A DNA stretch of 64,000 nt from Bradyrhizobium sp. AUGA SZCCT0158 (GCF_018130065.1 NZ_JAFCME010000001.1:310001-374000), one strand, 5' to 3'; shown: positions 26,538 through 35,447, numbered from the stretch's first letter. Notes: a model not told the origin generated them from the letters alone. Translations and numbers: made by a program.

Positions 26538-28688
26538 ATGGCTGAACGCTCTTTCGCCCGTGAAGTTCAGGACCTCAAACTGGGCAACGGGGATATCTTC
26601 CATGGCGAAGGCATTCTGGCGATCACCAAGGCGCTGCTGCAATCCGGCGTCGGCTATGTCGGCGGCTACCAGGGCGCACCGATCTCACATCTGATGGACG
26701 TGTTGGCGGATGCGCAGGACATTCTCGGCGATCTCGGCGTGCACTTCGAAACCTCGGCGAACGAGGCGGCTGCAGCCGCAATGCTTTCCGCCTCCGTGAT
26801 GTATCCGATCCGCGGCGCGGTGACCTGGAAATCGACCGCCGGCACCAACGTCGCCTCCGACGCGCTGTCCAATCTCGCCTCCGGCGGCGTCACCGGCGGC
26901 GCGTTGATCGTGATCGGCGAAGATTACGGCGAAGGCTCCTCCATCATGCAGGAGCGCAGCCACGCCTTTGCGATGAAATCCCAGATCTGGCTGCTCGATC
27001 CCCGCCCCAACCTCGAATCTATCGTCAAGGCCGTCGAGGACGGATTTGAGCTGTCGGAAGCGACCAACACGCCCGTGATGCTGGAAGTGCGCATCCGATC
27101 CTGCCATGTCCACGGCCGCTTTGCCGCCAAGGACAACAAGCGCCCGGCATTCACGATGGCGCAGGCGCTGGAAAACCCGCGGCGTGATACCAACCGCATC
27201 GTGCTGCCGCCGGCCTCCTACATGCACGAGAAGGAAAAGATAGAGCAGCGCTGGCCGGCCGCGGTTTCCTTCATCAAGGCGCGCAAGCTCAACGAAGTCT
27301 TCGAGGGCGATATCGATGACGTCGGCATCATCCTGCAGGGCGGCATGTATAATGGCGTGATCCGCGCGCTGCAGGGGTTTGGCCTGGCGGACGTGTGGGG
27401 TAACACCCGCATTCCGCTCTACGTCATGAACGTGACCTATCCCTTGATCGACGATGAGCTGATCGCCTTCTGCCAATCGAAGCGCGCGGTGCTGATGGTC
27501 GAGGAAGGACAGCCTGACTACATCGAACAGGCCCTGCATAAGGTCCTGCGCAAGGCCGATGTCCCGACCAAGATCTACGGCAAGGGCGAGTTGCCGATCG
27601 GCGGCGAGTATACCGCAGCCGTAATGGCGGCGGGTGTTCGTAAATTCCTCACCGCTGCCGCGCCCGAAGTGCTGCCGGACCATATCCGCGCGCCAAACGA
27701 TCCATCGATCCTGGCCCATGACAAGATCAAGGCGCTGGCTGAAGTGGTGCCGGCGCGCCCGCCCGGCTTCTGCACCGGTTGCCCGGAGCGACCGATCTTC
27801 GCCGCGATGAAGCTCGTCGAAAAGGACCTCGGCCCGCATCATGTCGCGGCCGATATCGGCTGCCATTTGTTCTCGATCCTCCCGCCGTTCAACATCGGCG
27901 CGACGACGATGGGCTATGGGCTTGGACCGGCCTCGGCATCCGCGTTCAATGTGAAGGCGGACAAGCGCTCGATTTCGATCATGGGTGATGGCGGTTTCTG
28001 GCACAACGGCCTGAGCAGCGGCATCGGCAATGCCGTCTACAACCAGCATGACGGCGTTATCCTGGTGGTCGACAACCATTATACCTCGGCCACCGGCGGC
28101 CAGGACATCCTGTCGTCCCGCGCCGACAACAAGTCGCGCTCGACCAACCACCCGATCACCGAGGCAGTCAAAGGCATCGGCGCCAAATGGGTGCGCCAGA
28201 TCGACCGCACCTATGACGTCGGCAAAATGCGCGACACGCTGAAGGAAGCGCTCACCAGCACCGACAAGGGACCGAAGGTGATCGTCGCCTCCTCCGAATG
28301 CATGCTGAACAAGCAGCGCCGGATCAAGCCGCTGTTCAACAAGGCGGTGAAGGGTGGCGAGCGCGTCGTGCGCGAGCGCTTTGGCGTCGACGAGGACGTC
28401 TGCACCGGCGACCATGCCTGCATCCGGCTGTCCGGCTGCCCCTCGCTTTCGGTCAAGCACACCAGCGATCCGCTGAAGGACGATCCGGTCGCCGCGATCG
28501 ACAATAGCTGCGTCGGCTGCGGCAATTGCGGCGAGGTGGCCGAGGCCGCCGTGCTGTGCCCGTCATTCTACCGCGCCGACATCATCCACAACCCGACCGG
28601 CTTCGATCAGTTCATGGCGAAGCTGCGCGGCGGCGTCATCGGATTCCTGCAGCGACGCCGCGACCGTCGCCGTCTCGCGCTGGTTTGA
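26538..28688 (+). CDS. Indolepyruvate ferredoxin oxidoreductase alpha-like subunit (TPP and Fe-S)
   Basis: 716 residues, alpha chain of a 2-oxoacid:ferredoxin oxidoreductase of the indolepyruvate (IorA) class. The pyrimidine domain is at the N-terminus (GVGYVGGYQGAPISH, then HFETSANEAAA), the TPP-binding domain near residue 480 (SIMGDGGFWHNGLSSG ... VVDNHYTSATGG), and the C-terminus carries Fe-S cysteines in CTGDHACIRLSGCPS and CVGCGNCGE. Reaction of the family: 2-oxoacid + CoA + oxidised ferredoxin to acyl-CoA + CO2. Here isatinate (2-aminophenylglyoxylate), itself a 2-oxoacid, would be a logical substrate. Start ATG at 26538 has AAGGAA upstream. Position matches the first gene of an iadA-G-like order; that naming is not certain. 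Confidence 0.87.
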   Translation: MAERSFAREVQDLKLGNGDIFHGEGILAITKALLQSGVGYVGGYQGAPISHLMDVLADAQDILGDLGVHFETSANEAAAAAMLSASVMYPIRGAVTWKSTAGTNVASDALSNLASGGVTGGALIVIGEDYGEGSSIMQERSHAFAMKSQIWLLDPRPNLESIVKAVEDGFELSEATNTPVMLEVRIRSCHVHGRFAAKDNKRPAFTMAQALENPRRDTNRIVLPPASYMHEKEKIEQRWPAAVSFIKARKLNEVFEGDIDDVGIILQGGMYNGVIRALQGFGLADVWGNTRIPLYVMNVTYPLIDDELIAFCQSKRAVLMVEEGQPDYIEQALHKVLRKADVPTKIYGKGELPIGGEYTAAVMAAGVRKFLTAAAPEVLPDHIRAPNDPSILAHDKIKALAEVVPARPPGFCTGCPERPIFAAMKLVEKDLGPHHVAADIGCHLFSILPPFNIGATTMGYGLGPASASAFNVKADKRSISIMGDGGFWHNGLSSGIGNAVYNQHDGVILVVDNHYTSATGGQDILSSRADNKSRSTNHPITEAVKGIGAKWVRQIDRTYDVGKMRDTLKEALTSTDKGPKVIVASSECMLNKQRRIKPLFNKAVKGGERVVRERFGVDEDVCTGDHACIRLSGCPSLSVKHTSDPLKDDPVAAIDNSCVGCGNCGEVAEAAVLCPSFYRADIIHNPTGFDQFMAKLRGGVIGFLQRRRDRRRLALV

Positions 28689-28700
28689 GGGCATGGCCGG

Positions 28701-30251
28701 ATGAACATCATGCTGCAGCCCCCCGCCATCGACCTGACCCGACCGCTTTCGATCGCCGTGCTCGCGATGGGCGGCCAGGGCGGCGGCGTGCTGGTCGACT
28801 GGATGGTGGCGCTGGCGGAAAGCCAGAACTGGATCGCGCAATCCACCTCGGTGCCGGGTGTCGCCCAGCGCACCGGTGCGACCATCTATTATCTCGAGAT
28901 GATCCCTGCCCGCGCGGACGCCGCCTACCCGGTGCTGTCGCTGATGCCGGTGCCCGGCGAAGTCGACGTCGTGGTCGGCGCCGAGCTGATGGAAGCCGGC
29001 CGCGCCATCCAGCGCGGTCTCGTCACACCAGACAAGACGACATTGATCGCCTCGTCGCACCGTTCGTTCGCGATCCAGGAAAAGCTGGTGCCCGGCGACG
29101 GCATCAGCGATTCCAGCAAGGTTTATGAGGCCGCAGAGGCCGCCGCGAAACGCTTTATCGCCTTCGACATGGCCGTGCTCGCAGACAGCACCGGCAGCGC
29201 CATCTCCGCGGTGCTGTTCGGTGCGCTTGCCGGCAGCGGCGCGCTGCCGTTCGGCCGCGAGGCTTATGAAGCAACCATCCGCGCCGCCGGCATCGGCATC
29301 GAACCGAGCCTGCGCGCGTTCGCGGCGGGTTTTGAGCGCACGCAGGCGGATGCCGCATCCGCGACACCGCCCGCGCCGCCCAAGCCTGCTTCAGCGGGCA
29401 AGCTCTATCCAACGCTCGCATCGGTCGGCGATGCCGCTTTCGATGCACTCGTCGCCGACGCCCGGACGACTTTCCCGGCGTCCCTGCACGGCATGATCGC
29501 CGCAGGCTTGCGCAAGGTCGTCGATTTTCAGGACGTCGGCTATGGCCGGGAATACCTCGACCTCGTCGCAGGCTTTATGCGCCTGGAACGCGGTAGCGAT
29601 CCTGCGCTGACGCGGGCGGCGGCAAAACATGTCGCCGTGGCGATGGCCTATGATGACGTCATCCGAGTCGCCGACCTCAAGACCCGCGCGAGCCGTTTCG
29701 AACGCGTCCGCAGCGAGGTTCTCGCAAAGCCCGATCAGCTCGTCTACACTACCGAGTTCATGCATCCGCGCATGGAAGAGGTCTTGGGCACGCTTCCCGC
29801 GGGCCTCGGCCTCTGGCTCGAAGGCAAGCCTGGCCTGTGCAAGACGCTCGATCGCGTGGTCAATCGCGGGCGGCGCGTGCAGACCGGGACGGTGCGCTGG
29901 TTCTTGCCGCTCTACGTGCTAGGTGGCCTGAAGCGTTTTCGTCGCGGCACGCTGCGTCATAAGCGCGAAGTCGCCCATCGCGACGCCTGGCTCGATCTCG
30001 CCCGCACGACCGCCGCAAAGGATTACGAGCTTGCCGTCGCCATTCTCGAAGCGCGCCGGCTGGTGAAGGGTTATTCCGACACCCATGCGCGCGGCGCCTC
30101 GAAATTCGACAGGGTGATTACGGTTGCACCGCGTCTCGCCGGTCGCGCGGATGGTGCGCAATGGCTGCAGCGCCTTTGCAAGGCCGCGCTATCAGATGAA
30201 GAGGGCAAGGCGCTCGACGGCGCGCTTGCCACGGTTGAAACCTTTCTGTGA
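28701..30251 (+). CDS. Indolepyruvate ferredoxin oxidoreductase beta-like subunit with long C-terminal extension
   Basis: 516 residues. The first 190 are the gamma/beta-type domain of 2-oxoacid oxidoreductases (AVLAMGGQGGGVLVDWM, STSVPGVAQRTGATIYYLEM, LVVVGAEL-like segments). The remaining 300 form an extra domain (DUF6537-like, from about residue 250) common in the long IorB proteins of proteobacteria; its function is unknown. Twelve bases after the alpha gene; its TGA overlaps the GTG of the next gene. It should form the complex with the alpha chain and deliver electrons to a ferredoxin that is not encoded nearby. Confidence 0.85.
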   Translation: MNIMLQPPAIDLTRPLSIAVLAMGGQGGGVLVDWMVALAESQNWIAQSTSVPGVAQRTGATIYYLEMIPARADAAYPVLSLMPVPGEVDVVVGAELMEAGRAIQRGLVTPDKTTLIASSHRSFAIQEKLVPGDGISDSSKVYEAAEAAAKRFIAFDMAVLADSTGSAISAVLFGALAGSGALPFGREAYEATIRAAGIGIEPSLRAFAAGFERTQADAASATPPAPPKPASAGKLYPTLASVGDAAFDALVADARTTFPASLHGMIAAGLRKVVDFQDVGYGREYLDLVAGFMRLERGSDPALTRAAAKHVAVAMAYDDVIRVADLKTRASRFERVRSEVLAKPDQLVYTTEFMHPRMEEVLGTLPAGLGLWLEGKPGLCKTLDRVVNRGRRVQTGTVRWFLPLYVLGGLKRFRRGTLRHKREVAHRDAWLDLARTTAAKDYELAVAILEARRLVKGYSDTHARGASKFDRVITVAPRLAGRADGAQWLQRLCKAALSDEEGKALDGALATVETFL

Positions 30252-31222
30252 TTGATACGATGGACCAGTTCGACCTCACCGTGACCGATATCCACGCGGA
30301 AACCGCATTGATCCGCGCGGTCAAGATCGCCCATCCCCACGGCGAGCCGCTGCCCTCCTGGGAGGCCGGCGCGCATGTCAAAGTACGCCTGCCCGATGGC
30401 AGCGAACGCTCCTACTCGCTGATCAACACCTCGCTCGATCCGGCAGCGACCACGCGCCCGCACGCCTACCGGCTCGGCGTGCGGCTGGAACAGCCGAGCC
30501 AGGGCGGCTCCAAATTCATGCACGCGCTCAAGGTCGGCGACGTCCTCTCGGTCGCGGCGCCCCGTAACAATTTTCCGCTGGAGCCGGCGTCGAAACCGGT
30601 TGTGCTGCTCGCTGGCGGCATCGGGGTGACGCCCGTGCTCTCGATGGCAACGACGCTCACCGCCAGCAAGCATCCCTACCGCTTCATCTATGCCGGCCGC
30701 TCGCGCGACCAGCTCGCCTTTCTCGGCGAAGCCGAAGCGCTATGCGGCGAACATTTGACCGTTCACTCCGACGACGCCAGCGGCATCTTCGATGTGAAGC
30801 GCCTGATGACCTCGCTGACCTCTGATGAACCGCTGTATGTCTGCGGACCCAAGCCGATGATCGATACCGCGATCCAGAGCGCCAAGGACCTCGGCTGGGC
30901 CGATGGTCGCCTGCGGTTCGAGATTTTTGCCACCGCCGTTCCCCTCGCTGGTGACCAACCCTTCGAGGTAGTTCTGAACAGTTCCGGCAAGACCTTCCTT
31001 ATTCCGCCCGACAAGACCATTCTCGCGGTGCTGATCGAAGCGGGCGAAGATCCCATGCACGACTGCCAGCGCGGCGATTGCGGCATCTGCCAGGTCAGCG
31101 TGATCGAAGGCACGCCGGACCATCGCGACTATATCCTGACCGATGCCGAGAAAGCGGCCGGCAAACTCATGCAAATCTGCGTCTCGCGGTCGAAAAGCCC
31201 GCGGCTCGTGCTCGATCTTTGA
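30248..31222 (+). CDS. iadC: VanB/phthalate-dioxygenase-type reductase (FMN, NAD(P)H, [2Fe-2S]), IadC-like
   Basis: 324 residues in the order flavin domain, NAD domain, plant-type [2Fe-2S] domain, as in phthalate dioxygenase reductase and VanB. Seen: RSYSLINTS flavin motif near residue 58, VLLAGGIGVTPVLSMA NAD loop near 120, YVCGPKPMID, and the cluster Cys in CQRGDCGICQ plus a distal CVS. It would pass electrons from NAD(P)H to the Rieske oxygenase encoded next. In Variovorax the equivalent FMN-type reductase IadC supports IadDE. The GTG at 30248 overlaps the iorB stop (GTGA); an ATG at 30260 is the alternative start. Confidence 0.86.
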   Translation: MIDTMDQFDLTVTDIHAETALIRAVKIAHPHGEPLPSWEAGAHVKVRLPDGSERSYSLINTSLDPAATTRPHAYRLGVRLEQPSQGGSKFMHALKVGDVLSVAAPRNNFPLEPASKPVVLLAGGIGVTPVLSMATTLTASKHPYRFIYAGRSRDQLAFLGEAEALCGEHLTVHSDDASGIFDVKRLMTSLTSDEPLYVCGPKPMIDTAIQSAKDLGWADGRLRFEIFATAVPLAGDQPFEVVLNSSGKTFLIPPDKTILAVLIEAGEDPMHDCQRGDCGICQVSVIEGTPDHRDYILTDAEKAAGKLMQICVSRSKSPRLVLDL

Positions 31223-31239
31223 TTCCGAAGGAGGTGTTG

Positions 31240-32553
31240 ATGGCCAGATATCGCGGAAATCTCGAAGCAATCAAAGGCCTCGTGCGCGAGACCGAGGTGC
31301 ATCGCGACGTCTATATCGACGAAGAGGTGTTCCAGCTCGAAATGGAGCATGTTTTCGCCAACACCTGGGCCTATGTCGGCCATGACAGCCAGGTGGCGAA
31401 ACCGGGCGACTATTACGGCACCACCATCGGCACCCAGCCGATCCTGATGGTGCGCCACACCGACAACACCGTGAAGGTGCTGCACAACCGCTGCCCGCAC
31501 AAGGGCACCCGCATCACCACCGAATCCTGCGGCAACACCGGAAAGTTCTTCCGCTGCCCCTATCACGCCTGGAGTTTCAAGACCGACGGTTCGCTGCTCG
31601 CGATCCCCCTGAAGAAGGGTTACGAGAACACCGGCGTCGAGCAGAGCCACGCCGGCCGCGGCATGAGTCCGGTCAAACACGTGCATAACTATCGCGGCTT
31701 CGTATTTGCGAAACTCAGGGATGTCGGCCCCGGCTTCGAGGAATTTTTCGGCGACAGCCTGTCGAGCTTCGACAACATGGTCGACCGTTCCCCGGCCGGC
31801 CGGCTCGAAGTCGCCGGCGGCGTGCTGCGCTACATGCACAATTGCAATTGGAAAATGCTGGTCGAGAATCAGACCGACACGTGCCATCCCATGGTGGCGC
31901 ATGAATCTTCGGCCGGCACCGCGATCGAGGTGTGGAAGAACGCGCCGCCCGGCGCCAAGAAGCCGATGGCAGTGGAGATCTACGCACCGTTCATGGCGCC
32001 CTACGAGTTCTTCGAAAACATGGGCATCCGCGTCTGGCCCAACGGCCACGGCCATACCGGCGTGCACCACTCGATCCATTCCGACTATTCGGCGGTGCCC
32101 GGCTATTTCGAGAAGATGGCGGCAGCCCATGGTGAGGAGCGCGCCAAGGCGATCTTGGGCGAGAACCGCCACAACACGGTGTATTTCCCCAACATCATGA
32201 TCAAGGGCCCGATCCAGCTGGTGCGCGTGTTCAAGCCGATCGCGGCCAACAAGACGCTGGTGGAGAGCTGGACCTTCCGTCTCGTCGATGCGCCGGACAT
32301 GCTGCTGGAACGTACCTTGATGTATAACCGGCTGATCAACGCGCCGACCTCCGTCGTCGGCCATGATGATCTCGAAATGTACGAGCGCGCCCAGGAAGGC
32401 CTGCATGTCGATGCCAACCAATGGGTCAATCTGCAGCGGCTCTACGACCCCTCCGAAACACCTGATACGACGGCCGTCACCAACGGCACCACCGAATGGC
32501 AGATGCGGAACCAGTTCCGCGCCTGGTCGAAATTCATGACGATGTCGATGTGA
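31240..32553 (+). CDS. iadD: Rieske ring-hydroxylating oxygenase alpha subunit, IadD-like (auxin oxygenase)
   Basis: 437 residues. The N-terminal Rieske cluster motif is CPHKG ... CPYHAW (C-x-H and C-x2-H, about residues 85-108). The catalytic domain has the mononuclear iron ligands in DTCHPMVAH (D-x2-H-x4-H type). Start ATG 31240 with AAGGAGG upstream; longer frames start inside the reductase gene. In Variovorax IadD binds indole-3-acetate and with IadE and IadC converts it to 2-oxindole-3-acetate; the gene order reductase-alpha-beta is the same here, and Bradyrhizobium is known to degrade IAA through dioxindole-3-acetate. Another aromatic acid remains possible because substrate pocket residues cannot be compared. 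Confidence 0.85.
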   Translation: MARYRGNLEAIKGLVRETEVHRDVYIDEEVFQLEMEHVFANTWAYVGHDSQVAKPGDYYGTTIGTQPILMVRHTDNTVKVLHNRCPHKGTRITTESCGNTGKFFRCPYHAWSFKTDGSLLAIPLKKGYENTGVEQSHAGRGMSPVKHVHNYRGFVFAKLRDVGPGFEEFFGDSLSSFDNMVDRSPAGRLEVAGGVLRYMHNCNWKMLVENQTDTCHPMVAHESSAGTAIEVWKNAPPGAKKPMAVEIYAPFMAPYEFFENMGIRVWPNGHGHTGVHHSIHSDYSAVPGYFEKMAAAHGEERAKAILGENRHNTVYFPNIMIKGPIQLVRVFKPIAANKTLVESWTFRLVDAPDMLLERTLMYNRLINAPTSVVGHDDLEMYERAQEGLHVDANQWVNLQRLYDPSETPDTTAVTNGTTEWQMRNQFRAWSKFMTMSM

Positions 32554-32561
32554 GTGCTGCC

Positions 32562-33044
32562 ATGACCGCGCCCACCGACCAGCAGCTAATCGATTTCGTC
32601 GTTCGCGAAACCCGCTTGATCGACCAGCACCGGTTTGAGGAATGGCTCGACCTGTTCGCCGAGGACGGTTTTTACTGGATGCCGCTCGAATGGGGCCAGA
32701 CCGATCCACGGCTGACGACGTCGCTGATGTACGAGGACAAGCTGCTGCTCAAGATCCGCGTCGAGCGGCTCAAGGGCAACCGCACCTTTTCGCAGAAGCC
32801 CAAGAGCCGCTGTCATCATGTTTTGCAAACGCCGCAGGTCGACAGCCGCAACGAGGCAGCCAACGAATATGTCACGTGGACGCCAATGCATTATGTCGAA
32901 ACGCGCCTCGACCAGCAGGATCTTTACGCGGCCTGGGCCACGCACACCTTGGCCGTGGTGGACGGCGCGCTCAAGATCAAGCTGAAGCGGGTCGACATCG
33001 TCAATTGCGATGCCGCATTCGGCAACATCCAGCTATTCATGTGA
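32562..33044 (+). CDS. iadE: Ring-hydroxylating oxygenase beta subunit, IadE-like
   Basis: 160-residue small subunit with the SnoaL/NTF2-like fold of dioxygenase beta chains: VVRETRLIDQHRFEEWLDLF, a YWMPL segment and SLMYEDKLLLKIRVERLK are typical. It has a structural role in the alpha3-beta3 oxygenase. ATG at 32562 is chosen; a GTG at 32550 would overlap the alpha stop (GTGA), adding four residues, and would fit the coupling style of this operon. Pairs with the alpha chain directly upstream. Confidence 0.87.
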   Translation: MTAPTDQQLIDFVVRETRLIDQHRFEEWLDLFAEDGFYWMPLEWGQTDPRLTTSLMYEDKLLLKIRVERLKGNRTFSQKPKSRCHHVLQTPQVDSRNEAANEYVTWTPMHYVETRLDQQDLYAAWATHTLAVVDGALKIKLKRVDIVNCDAAFGNIQLFM

Positions 33045-33051
33045 GACGGTG

Positions 33052-34704
33052 ATGCAGCTCCCGATCGAGTCTCCGGCAACCGTCTTCGAGGCTTTCGCGC
33101 GCGCCGCGGCGAGCTACGGTGACAAGCCATTTCTCGCCGTGCTGCCCGAAACGGCGCAAGCCTATGGGATGGCGGCCGGCGAGATCAGCTATGGCGAGGC
33201 GTTCGCGGGGATTGCGGCGCTGACCGACGCCTATCGGGCCAAGGGCTATGGCCGCGGTCATCGGGTCGGCATCCTGATGGAGAATCGACCCGGCTTCTTC
33301 CTGCATTGGTTTGCGCTCAATGCGCTCGGCGTGTCGCTGGTGCCGATCAATCCGGACATGCGCGCAGCGGAGCTGGAATATCTGATCGGCCATTCCGAGA
33401 TCGTCGCGGCGGTCGTGATTGCATCGCGTAAGGACGATGTCGCGGCCGCAGCCAAGGCGATCGGCCGCGACATTCCTGTCGTCGGGCCGGATGACGAACC
33501 GGCGGCGATCCACGCCTCGGCGCCGCAGCCCGGCGCACCCGATCGCGACACCGAGTGCGCCCTGCTCTACACGTCCGGCACCACCGGCCGGCCCAAGGGT
33601 TGCGTGCTGCCGAACGAATATTTTCTCTATGCCGGTCATTGGTACGCCACCGTCGGCGGCTTGATCGCGCTGAACAACGGCTCCGAGCGGATGCTGACGC
33701 CGCTGCCGGTGTTCCACATGAACGCGATGGCCTATTCCGCGATGGCGATGGTGACTACCGGCGGCTGCCTGATCGTGCTCGACCGCTTCCATCCCAAGAG
33801 CTGGTGGGCGAGCGTCAGGGACAGCCGCGCCACCATCGTGCATTATCTCGGCGTGATGCCGCCGATGCTCATGAGCGCGCCCGAAAGCGCCGACGACAAG
33901 CGCCATGGCGTGCGCTTCGGTTTTGGCGCCGGCGTCGACAAGGCGCTGCACGATCCCTTTGAGGCGCGGTTCGGCTTTCCGCTGGTCGAGGCCTGGGCCA
34001 TGACCGAGACCGGCGCCGGCGCTGTGGTCGTCGCCTCCCAGGAGCCGCGCCACACCGGCACAAGCTGCTTCGGCCGCCTCGGCGCCGAACTCGAGGCCCG
34101 CATCGTTGTTGAAGGCGGCGCGGACGCCGGTGTCGACGAGCCCGGTGAACTTCTCGTGCGCCACGCCGGCGCAGCACCGCGCTACGGCTTCTTCCGCGAA
34201 TATCTCAAGGACGCGGAAGCCACCGCGGAGGCCTGGGATGGCGGTTGGTTTCACACCGGCGACGTGGTGCGGCGCGGTCCGGATGGGGCGTTTCATTTCG
34301 TCGACCGCAAGAAGAACGTGATCCGCCGCTCCGGCGAAAATATCTCGGCGGTCGAAGTCGAGAGCGTGCTGATGCAGCACCCGGCTGTGAGGCAGGTTGC
34401 GGTGGCACCTGCCCCGGACCCGGTGCGGGGCGACGAGGTCTTCGCCTGCGTGGTGAGCGAGGGATCCTCCCCGGACGCCGCGGCACGCAAGCAGATCGCG
34501 GCCGATCTCGTCGCCTGGAGCCTGAGCCGCCTCGCCTATTACAAGGCGCCCGGCTATGTCGCGTTTGTGTCGGCGCTGCCGCTGACCTCGACGCAAAAAA
34601 TCCAGCGCGGCGCGCTCAAGGAGTTGGTTGCGGCGACGATCGGTTCTGATCGGTGCATCGACACCCGATCGCTGAAGAAGCGGCCGGTGCAGAAGGCGGG
34701 ATGA
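33052..34704 (+). CDS. AMP-dependent acyl-CoA ligase (second in the cluster)
   Basis: 550 residues, ANL superfamily. Motifs: YTSGTTGRPKGCVLP P-loop, AWAMTETGAG (A5), FHTGDVVRRGPDGAFHFVDRKKN (A8) and, near the C-terminus, LPLTSTQKIQRGALK with the catalytic Lys. Seven bases after the beta subunit gene, same operon. It would make a CoA ester of the product of the oxygenase or of anthranilate. It is only distantly similar to the ligase at 24843, so they probably act on different acids. Confidence 0.87.
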   Translation: MQLPIESPATVFEAFARAAASYGDKPFLAVLPETAQAYGMAAGEISYGEAFAGIAALTDAYRAKGYGRGHRVGILMENRPGFFLHWFALNALGVSLVPINPDMRAAELEYLIGHSEIVAAVVIASRKDDVAAAAKAIGRDIPVVGPDDEPAAIHASAPQPGAPDRDTECALLYTSGTTGRPKGCVLPNEYFLYAGHWYATVGGLIALNNGSERMLTPLPVFHMNAMAYSAMAMVTTGGCLIVLDRFHPKSWWASVRDSRATIVHYLGVMPPMLMSAPESADDKRHGVRFGFGAGVDKALHDPFEARFGFPLVEAWAMTETGAGAVVVASQEPRHTGTSCFGRLGAELEARIVVEGGADAGVDEPGELLVRHAGAAPRYGFFREYLKDAEATAEAWDGGWFHTGDVVRRGPDGAFHFVDRKKNVIRRSGENISAVEVESVLMQHPAVRQVAVAPAPDPVRGDEVFACVVSEGSSPDAAARKQIAADLVAWSLSRLAYYKAPGYVAFVSALPLTSTQKIQRGALKELVAATIGSDRCIDTRSLKKRPVQKAG

Positions 34705-34711
34705 GGAAATC

Positions 34712-35440
34712 ATGAGTGAGAGCAACGTCGCCATCGTCACCGGCGCCAGCGGCGGCATCGGCCGGGCCATCGCCGAGGCGATGCTGGCTGCGGGTTACCG
34801 CATCATCTCGCTCGACCGGCGCCTGCCGGATTGGACGCACGCCAAGCTGGAGCCGGTTCTGGTTGACCTGTTCGATCCGAAGGCGACAGCGGACGCTGCC
34901 CGGGATGTAACTGCACGGCATGATGTTTCGCACATCGTTCACAATGCCGGGATCATCCGGCCCAACCTGATCGAACAGGTAACGGTCGACGACATCGCAG
35001 CGCTCAGCCAGCTCCATCTCGGCGCGGCGCTGACGCTGGTGCAGGCCGCCTTGCCTGGCATGAAACAACGGCATTTCGGACGCATCGTCCTGATCGCCTC
35101 GCGCGCCGCGCTTGGCGCTGCCACCCGCACCGCCTATTCGGCGACGAAATCCGGCATGTTCGGCATGGCGCGGACCTGGGCGCTGGAGACGGCGGCTCAC
35201 GGCATCACGGTCAATGTGGTGGCTCCTGGACCGGTCGAGACCGATATGTTCCACGAGGTCATTCCGCAGGGCAGCCCGAAAGTCGATCAACTCGCCCGCT
35301 CGATCCCGGTCGGCCGCATCGGCCGGCCGAACGATGTGGCGCGCGCCGTGATGTTCTTTGCGAGCCGCGATGCCGATTTCATCACCGGCCAGTCGCTTTA
35401 TGTATGCGGCGGCGCCAGCATCGGATCGATCGCGCTCTAG
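34712..35440 (+). CDS. Short-chain dehydrogenase/reductase (IacE-like position)
   Basis: 242 residues, complete classical SDR: TGASGGIG cofactor motif near residue 10, NAG at about 74, the Ser and YSATK catalytic residues near 129 and 142, and the C-terminal GQSLYVCGG. The enzyme should be active, in contrast to the SDR-like domain at 22775. Seven bases after the ligase gene with GAGGAA ribosome site. iac and iad auxin clusters both contain an SDR with an unresolved or accessory step; here it may interconvert a keto and hydroxy oxindole intermediate. Last gene of the cluster; a T-run after its stop (35441-35448) abuts a convergent gene. Confidence 0.87.
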   Translation: MSESNVAIVTGASGGIGRAIAEAMLAAGYRIISLDRRLPDWTHAKLEPVLVDLFDPKATADAARDVTARHDVSHIVHNAGIIRPNLIEQVTVDDIAALSQLHLGAALTLVQAALPGMKQRHFGRIVLIASRAALGAATRTAYSATKSGMFGMARTWALETAAHGITVNVVAPGPVETDMFHEVIPQGSPKVDQLARSIPVGRIGRPNDVARAVMFFASRDADFITGQSLYVCGGASIGSIAL

Positions 35441-35447
35441 ATTTTTT

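Noticed and set aside
31129..32709. 526-codon minus-strand frame opposite the Rieske alpha gene
   Set aside because: Antisense shadow; the plus-strand gene has complete Rieske and iron-site motifs.
15082..35440. Assignment to the iac (Pseudomonas-type) auxin pathway
   Set aside because: No IacA-like flavin monooxygenase or other iac-specific genes; presence of Ior-like, Liv-type transport and MarR-like genes matches iad-type loci better.
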